From positions 992,001 through 1,056,000 of the forward strand of contig NZ_CP125854.1 in assembly GCF_030169785.1 (NCBI RefSeq): a stretch of DNA of 64,000 nucleotides. The letters are read 5' to 3'. This DNA comes from Bdellovibrio sp. 22V (GTDB lineage Bacteria; Bdellovibrionota; Bdellovibrionia; Bdellovibrionales; Bdellovibrionaceae). The notes beneath the pieces were generated by a model. It made no database searches and had not been told where the DNA came from. It was given only the letters and a program-made list of their open reading frames with translations. Shown piece by piece: positions 59,791 through 64,000 of the stretch (positions within the stretch are counted from its first letter, which is position 1; every line of letters begins with the position of its first letter). A program made the translations under genes and the position numbers.

Positions 59791-60308
59791 CCTTCGTATT
59801 TTTTTCTTTTTTGTGGAGCCTGAGCGCTCACGCCGGAGACTGGCGGGCCATTGTTGAACGGGCCGGATTTATGGGAACTCTCGCTGCGGGGGCCAGCTAC
59901 GAATGGCGTCCTGAGCATGCAACGGATCTTTCTATTGGCGGATACCCGATTGACGACGAAACTTTTTATCAAGCGAACTTCGTTTATCGTTATTCGCGCT
60001 GGAACAGCCCTGTGGGTCACGATATGTGGCGACCTCTGCAGTTCGGTTTTTTCATGGTATATGCGCTCAACTCTGATAAGTATTTTCTGGAATCTCCGGA
60101 TAAGTATCCTTATCCAGACTATTATGACTTTACGGCTCTTCGTTATGGCGCAGAATTCGGAACGACGTACACCTTCATGCGCAGCCGCATTGGATTAGCT
60201 TACCGAATTCGTATCTTTGATAACGGGGTGATCGCGATTTTCAACAATACCAACCGCGACCTTCAGTATTATATCTCTTCCGGATTTTCGTTGCAGTACT
60301 TGTTCTAG
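59772..60308 (+). CDS. Small secreted beta-barrel-like protein (module partner, copy 2)
   Basis: A 178-aa protein. Start GTG 59772 gives a signal peptide MRNYKIAFVFFSFLWSLSAHA; the GTG lies inside the phosphoesterase gene. The body has aromatic strands ending in GFSLQYLF. Blocks DKYPYPDYYDFTALRYG, GVIAIFNN and SSGF correspond to the partner at 7638-8168, so the pair has been kept together. Function unknown; likely to act with the phosphoesterase at the outer membrane. Confidence 0.75.
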   Translation: MRNYKIAFVFFSFLWSLSAHAGDWRAIVERAGFMGTLAAGASYEWRPEHATDLSIGGYPIDDETFYQANFVYRYSRWNSPVGHDMWRPLQFGFFMVYALNSDKYFLESPDKYPYPDYYDFTALRYGAEFGTTYTFMRSRIGLAYRIRIFDNGVIAIFNNTNRDLQYYISSGFSLQYLF

Positions 60309-60313
60309 TGTTC

Positions 60314-61051
60314 TTACCAGGCAAATCCGACCTTAAGACCCAAGGTGTTTTGTGATTTGTTATCCGAGTTGTCCCATTTGATATTGATGTAGTTATATTC
60401 CACAGCAAAACGCAGTCCTTTGCCATGAGTCGTGACGCCCAGAGAATAGTATTGATGTACGCCCTTGTCGTCATAGGGACCGAAACTTCCGTGTGAATTT
60501 GTCACCTTCGTGCTCACATCATGCGATTCATAGATGTAGCTTAGATAAGGCACAAAAAAAGCGTATTTGTAGCCCAGGCTTATGCCGGCTTGAGTGGAGC
60601 TGACGTCTGAGTCGGCGTCTGACGTCGTGCCTGACGTTTCACTCGTTGAAACATTTCTTTTGCCGATCGCGCCGTGCAAAGCCGCCACCCACGCGTTTTC
60701 TTTTACGCCGTGATTGAGGAATTGAAAGCGCAAACCCAAAAGCGAATTGTCGAGAATAATGTCGGTGCCCTTTAAGACATTCACGCTGGCATCCAAGCCG
60801 ATATTCGTGACGTAGATTAAATCTCCCGCCGTGATGTCTTCGTTAATGCGCACTTCCGAGCGCAAAGGCGGATTGGAAGTAATGTCGTTAATAACATTGA
60901 CCTTGGTTGCAGAAGCAACAACCGGAGCAACATGTCCGCTCCATTGTTCTTCGCCCGTCACCGGCACCGCAAAGTGAGAAGCACGAAAGTTGATTGTATG
61001 TCCACAACCCGACAGAACAACGACAGACAAAAGTAAAATCAGAATGTTCAT
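60314..61051 (-). CDS. Beta-rich lipoprotein
   Basis: A 245-aa protein from ATG 61051 (AAGGAG 4 nt upstream) with lipobox VLSGC. The mature protein has barrel-like strands (GLDASVNVLKGTDI, LLGLRFQFLNHGVKENAWVA, FFVPYLSYIYESHDV, LRFAVEYNYINIKW) ending in GLKVGFAW. It could be a lipid-anchored outer membrane barrel. A Ser/Thr/Asp-rich patch (about residues 145-160) is probably a surface loop. It lies 8 nt after the alpha/beta hydrolase gene, likely in one operon. Confidence 0.72.
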   Translation of the reverse strand: MNILILLLSVVVLSGCGHTINFRASHFAVPVTGEEQWSGHVAPVVASATKVNVINDITSNPPLRSEVRINEDITAGDLIYVTNIGLDASVNVLKGTDIILDNSLLGLRFQFLNHGVKENAWVAALHGAIGKRNVSTSETSGTTSDADSDVSSTQAGISLGYKYAFFVPYLSYIYESHDVSTKVTNSHGSFGPYDDKGVHQYYSLGVTTHGKGLRFAVEYNYINIKWDNSDNKSQNTLGLKVGFAW

Positions 61052-61059
61052 AAATCTCC

Positions 61060-61923
61060 TTAACGTTTCGGCTGTGGCGCACACTGCTTATTTAATTCCT
61101 GTAAAAATAGACGTTGGTATTCTTCGGCGTTGGGGCCCGTAAAGGCCTGAATGTGTTTGCCTTCCGGAACTTTCAAAAACTTTTTCGGTTCGCGAGCAGA
61201 AGCGAAAACATCTTCGCCGTTTTCGATTCCGACAATGTCGTCTTCGTCGCCATGTATGACGAGCAGGGGAGTGGGTGAAATCTCCGCGATATGATCCTGT
61301 GCAGAGACCTTATCACGAGTCACCACGTAAGGAAGCCACTGAAAAGGCCACGTCCACCAATGTCCCGCAAGCACGCGTTGGCCCACTTTACGGTAGGACT
61401 TAAACGTGCTTTCAACGGCGACTAGGCAAACGGGAATATCCTTGCTTGTGGCGGCGGTATAGAGAGCCACGTTTCCACCTAAGCTTTGACCAAAAATAAC
61501 CAGCGGCGTTTTGGGCTCAGTTTTCGCCAACCATTCCAGGCTGACGCGACCGGCTTCGGTCGTGCTCTTTTGCGTGGGTTCACCTTCGCTGCCGCCGTAA
61601 CCGGGATAGTCGAAAATAAAATAATCGTAGTCGTGCTTTAAGATCCAGTGGAGCGCAATAAAATGCGAAGAGATGTTTTCGGCATTCCCGTGAAAGAATA
61701 GAAGTCGGGCTTTTGGTTTTGTGGCTTTGCTTTTGAAATACCAACCGATGATTTTGTTGCCATCGCTGCCGGCAAGTTCGATCTGCTGCGGTTGTGGCTC
61801 TAACTTTTTCAGATCCACATACATATAAGAGGTTGGATAATAAAAAAGATGACTGCACCCGCTAAGTAAGGCGCAAAATAATATGCTCAGTGTCGATATG
61901 GCCCAGTGACAGTTGCTTCGCAT
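61060..61923 (-). CDS. Lipoprotein alpha/beta hydrolase
   Basis: A 287-aa protein with lipobox ALLSGC. Alpha/beta-hydrolase fold: oxyanion region LLFFHGNAENIS, FIFDYPGYGGSEGEPTQ, nucleophile Ser in VIFGQSLGGNVAL, Asp in LLVIHGDEDDIVG and His in VPEGKHIQAF. It resembles the BEM46/ABHD-type serine hydrolases. As a lipoprotein it should act on an ester or peptide in the periplasm or at the outer membrane. First gene of a two-gene minus-strand unit. Confidence 0.88.
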   Translation of the reverse strand: MRSNCHWAISTLSILFCALLSGCSHLFYYPTSYMYVDLKKLEPQPQQIELAGSDGNKIIGWYFKSKATKPKARLLFFHGNAENISSHFIALHWILKHDYDYFIFDYPGYGGSEGEPTQKSTTEAGRVSLEWLAKTEPKTPLVIFGQSLGGNVALYTAATSKDIPVCLVAVESTFKSYRKVGQRVLAGHWWTWPFQWLPYVVTRDKVSAQDHIAEISPTPLLVIHGDEDDIVGIENGEDVFASAREPKKFLKVPEGKHIQAFTGPNAEEYQRLFLQELNKQCAPQPKR

Positions 61924-61929
61924 GCCATT

Positions 61930-61947
61930 AACCTAACAAGGTTTGTT
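61930..61947. repeat. Shared 18-nt palindromic element, copy 1
   Basis: AACCTAACAAGGTTTGTT contains the inverted pair AACCT / AGGTT. It occurs 20 nt before the DUF4105 gene start and again, with one change, at 63880-63897 before the next gene. Likely promoter or operator element. Confidence 0.45.
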
Positions 61948-61966
61948 TTCGATGTGGAGGCTTTCT

Positions 61967-63859
61967 TTGAGATATATCATCATTGTCGCAATCCTTTTTG
62001 CTTTTCATGGAGCATACTCCCAAGAGTTGAATGACTCTGCATTGAAGGCAGTCGCGAACTCCAAAGAATGGCTGCGACTCATGCATTATCGCCAGGGAAC
62101 TTTTGGCGGGTACGTCAGCGAAATTGACGGCCAGGATTTTTTCTTTTCTCCGCAGGGCAAGTACGACCCCGAGGCAGAACTCAAGGCTTCGATCAAGGCT
62201 CTTCAGGAAAACACCCTTGAAGTCGGCAAGGTCAAACAAACTCCACGCTGCGCTTTTCCGGAGCGCTTCCGTTATCTTAATGAAACGTTTAAACTGAATT
62301 TGCAAAAAACGCCATGTGCTTTGTTCGATGCTTTCATGGAACGCTTTCATGATCCGCAAAGCCTGAGTTTGGTATTCTCGAGCGCCTATCCTAATAATCC
62401 GGCGTCCATGTTTGGACATACTTTTTTAAAAGTAAACTCTTCACGAGGTACAGACCTTCTCGATACCGGTGTTAATTTCGCCGCGGCTGTTTCCGACGAC
62501 GAAAATCCTTTTGCTTTCGTTTGGTTTGGGGTGACCGGCGGTTACATCGGCCAGTGGTCCACACAGCCCTACTACGTGAAGGTGCGTGAGTACGTGAATT
62601 TCGAAAGCCGCGATTTATGGGAGTATGAACTGAATCTTTCTCCGGAAGAAACACGTCGTCTGTTGGCGCATTTGTGGGAGATCGAAACGAACAGTTATTT
62701 CGACTATTACTTTTTCGACGAAAACTGCTCGTATCAGGTTTTGAAGGCGATAGAAGTCGTGAAACCGAATTGGAACTTGGATCATCATTTTATTTACATG
62801 ATCCCCGGGGAGAGTGTGAAGTTCGCGCTCAGTGAGCCGGATATTCTCAAAAGTGTGAAATATCGTCCTTCGCTGTACAGAAAGATGTGGCAGAAATACG
62901 AAGTGCTCGATGCGGAAGAGCGCGCAAGTTTTGCCGGAGTGATGGCGCAAAGTCGCCCATTGGATTCTGTGACTTCGCGACCTGTGATGGAAGCCGTGAT
63001 TTATCATTTGGACTATTTGAAAAGCGAAGACAAAAACTTCGATTCGAAATATCAAACGTTGCAGGCTTCTTCTCTGAAACGTCGTGCGGAATTGGGACCC
63101 ATGACGGCGCAAGAGGAAAGCCGTTACAAAGACATCGTCGGCACCACTCGTCCTGACTGGGGCCATGACTCTTACTCTTTTGAAGCCGGTGTGGGTCATC
63201 GTGGGGGAGAGGCGAACGATGAAACTTTCGGTCGTCTTAAAATTAAGTCCGCGTATCACGATCTTCTTAACCGTGATTTGGGATATACCTCTTACGCGCA
63301 CATTGATTTTCCTTCGATCGAATTTCAATACAACGACGTTCGTCGCCAATTCCGTGTCGAAGAAATTATCGGTCTTGCGACAACATCGCTCACGCCTTTG
63401 AATGAGCTGCGCACGCCGATCAGTTATCGCATGGCGGTGGGAATGAACACCTCGCGCGAGTTCGCTGATTGTTATGAATGCAATCAAGTGTACGGTGAAG
63501 TCGGTGGCGGTTTTACCTGGGCGACCTCTGGCAACGAAGTGTGGGGTTACGCTTTGCTTCTGGCGCAAGTCGATTTGGCAGAGCACCTAAAGAAAGGTTA
63601 TGACTACGGCCCCGGCGTCGAGTTGGGCTTGTTGTATCATCCGTTTGAGAATTACAAAGCGCAGTTGGAAGTTCGCGATTTCTGTTACGCAAATTATTTC
63701 GAGGACTGCCGCAATCTTCTTTCCGTGTCACTGAATCAATCGTGGAGCCTGGACCGAAATCTAGAAATCAGAAACTATAACAAGTGGGTCCAACCCGATC
63801 ATCGCTTGCGTCCTGACTATTGGGAAGTCGGGTTGAGTTTCGTTCGGTTTTTCAATTGA
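61967..63859 (+). CDS. DUF4105 (Lnb N-terminal periplasmic domain) family protein
   Basis: A 630-aa exported protein. I chose TTG 61967: GGAGG stands exactly 6 nt before it and it opens directly with a signal peptide (RYIIIVAILFAFHGAYS). ATG 61952 is in frame but has no site. The DUF4105 core is clear: FFFSPQGKYDPEAEL, CAFPERFRYL, FSSAYPNNPASMFGHTFLKV, GVTGGYIGQWSTQPYYVKV, FESRDLWEYELNLSPEE and FDENCSYQVLKAIE. The C-terminal ~200 residues are beta strands like an outer-membrane barrel, ending LSFVRFFN. Such proteins are linked to lipoprotein processing (Lnb) in Gram-positives; the role in Bdellovibrio is not known. Confidence 0.85.
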   Translation: MRYIIIVAILFAFHGAYSQELNDSALKAVANSKEWLRLMHYRQGTFGGYVSEIDGQDFFFSPQGKYDPEAELKASIKALQENTLEVGKVKQTPRCAFPERFRYLNETFKLNLQKTPCALFDAFMERFHDPQSLSLVFSSAYPNNPASMFGHTFLKVNSSRGTDLLDTGVNFAAAVSDDENPFAFVWFGVTGGYIGQWSTQPYYVKVREYVNFESRDLWEYELNLSPEETRRLLAHLWEIETNSYFDYYFFDENCSYQVLKAIEVVKPNWNLDHHFIYMIPGESVKFALSEPDILKSVKYRPSLYRKMWQKYEVLDAEERASFAGVMAQSRPLDSVTSRPVMEAVIYHLDYLKSEDKNFDSKYQTLQASSLKRRAELGPMTAQEESRYKDIVGTTRPDWGHDSYSFEAGVGHRGGEANDETFGRLKIKSAYHDLLNRDLGYTSYAHIDFPSIEFQYNDVRRQFRVEEIIGLATTSLTPLNELRTPISYRMAVGMNTSREFADCYECNQVYGEVGGGFTWATSGNEVWGYALLLAQVDLAEHLKKGYDYGPGVELGLLYHPFENYKAQLEVRDFCYANYFEDCRNLLSVSLNQSWSLDRNLEIRNYNKWVQPDHRLRPDYWEVGLSFVRFFN

Positions 63860-63879
63860 CGAATCCTTGCAGAAGAGAA

Positions 63880-63897
63880 AACCTAATAAGGTTTGTT
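63880..63897. repeat. Shared 18-nt palindromic element, copy 2
   Basis: AACCTAATAAGGTTTGTT, identical to copy 1 (61930-61947) except for one C/T change, 25 nt before the start of the last gene of the window. Confidence 0.45.
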
Positions 63898-63922
63898 ACG
63901 CTAAACAACTAAAGGAGAAACA

Positions 63923-64000
63923 ATGAAAAAAGTTTTAGTAGCGTTCATCACAGTATCAGCATTTGCATCAATCAGCTCTGCAGCAGATCGTTTGGACGGT
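63923..64000 (+). CDS. Exported protein, 3' partial
   Basis: The gene runs out of the right edge; 26 codons are visible. AAAGGAG stands before ATG 63923. The start MKKVLVAFITVSAFASISSA is a signal peptide with an Ala-x-Ala-like cleavage site. Nothing can be said about the mature protein. Confidence 0.7.
   Translation, partial: MKKVLVAFITVSAFASISSAADRLDG

Overview
The window looks like chromosomal DNA from a predatory bacterium of the Bdellovibrio group (Bdellovibrionota). This is inferred from gene content: a Bdellovibrio-like flagellin, many lipoproteins and small secreted or outer-membrane beta-barrel proteins, an exported L,D-transpeptidase, an archaeal-type prolyl-tRNA synthetase and an NtrY/NtrX-like pair. 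No phylogenetic search was possible. Coding density is high. I see no insertion sequence, prophage, CRISPR array or other clear sign of recent transfer.

Layout. 0-6.8 kb: end of a Cys-repeat/coiled-coil protein, then an efflux locus (divergent TetR regulator, TolC-like channel, RND pump, MarR regulator) with no periplasmic adaptor. 6.8-16 kb: envelope genes, including a lipoprotein phosphoesterase with a small barrel protein, a barrel with an 854-aa lipoprotein, a class V aminotransferase and a histone-like protein with an acidic tail. 16-20.3 kb: a flagellin with a long structured leader, and clpB. 20.3-25.4 kb: a LysR regulator with a DUF2127 protein, and small secreted proteins. 25.4-27.8 kb: riboflavin genes ribE-ribBX-ribH. 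27.8-34.5 kb: NtrY/NtrX-like two-component system, proS, a DUF4239 protein and a YkuD transpeptidase. 34.5-36.6 kb: hypothetical genes and a short antiporter. 36.7-48.3 kb: a structured leader RNA and a nine-gene purine operon, purF-E-C-D-N-L-Q-H-M. 48.3-52.4 kb: secreted proteins, pyrF and a SpoU-family RNA methyltransferase. 52.5-57.9 kb: the classic translation cluster tRNA-Thr-Tyr-Gly-Thr-tuf-tRNA-Trp-secE-nusG-rplK-rplA-rplJ-rplL. 58-64 kb: more envelope genes, including a second copy of the phosphoesterase/barrel module, an alpha/beta-hydrolase lipoprotein and a DUF4105 protein.

How the genes work together. The purine operon covers PRPP to IMP except the PurB step; its genes are almost all joined by ATGA-type overlaps and preceded by a folded RNA ending in a strong terminator, which suggests attenuation or a riboswitch. 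The riboflavin operon supplies the DHBP synthase, lumazine synthase and riboflavin synthase steps, but its GTP cyclohydrolase II domain has lost its zinc cysteines, so that activity and RibD must be encoded elsewhere.

The most interesting items are: the repeated phosphoesterase-lipoprotein/beta-barrel module at both ends of the window; the purine leader RNA; an NtrX-like regulator whose sigma-54 contact loop and Walker B aspartate are changed; a palindromic element inside the tRNA operon; mini-ORFs in the flagellin leader; and the adaptor-less, doubly regulated RND locus.
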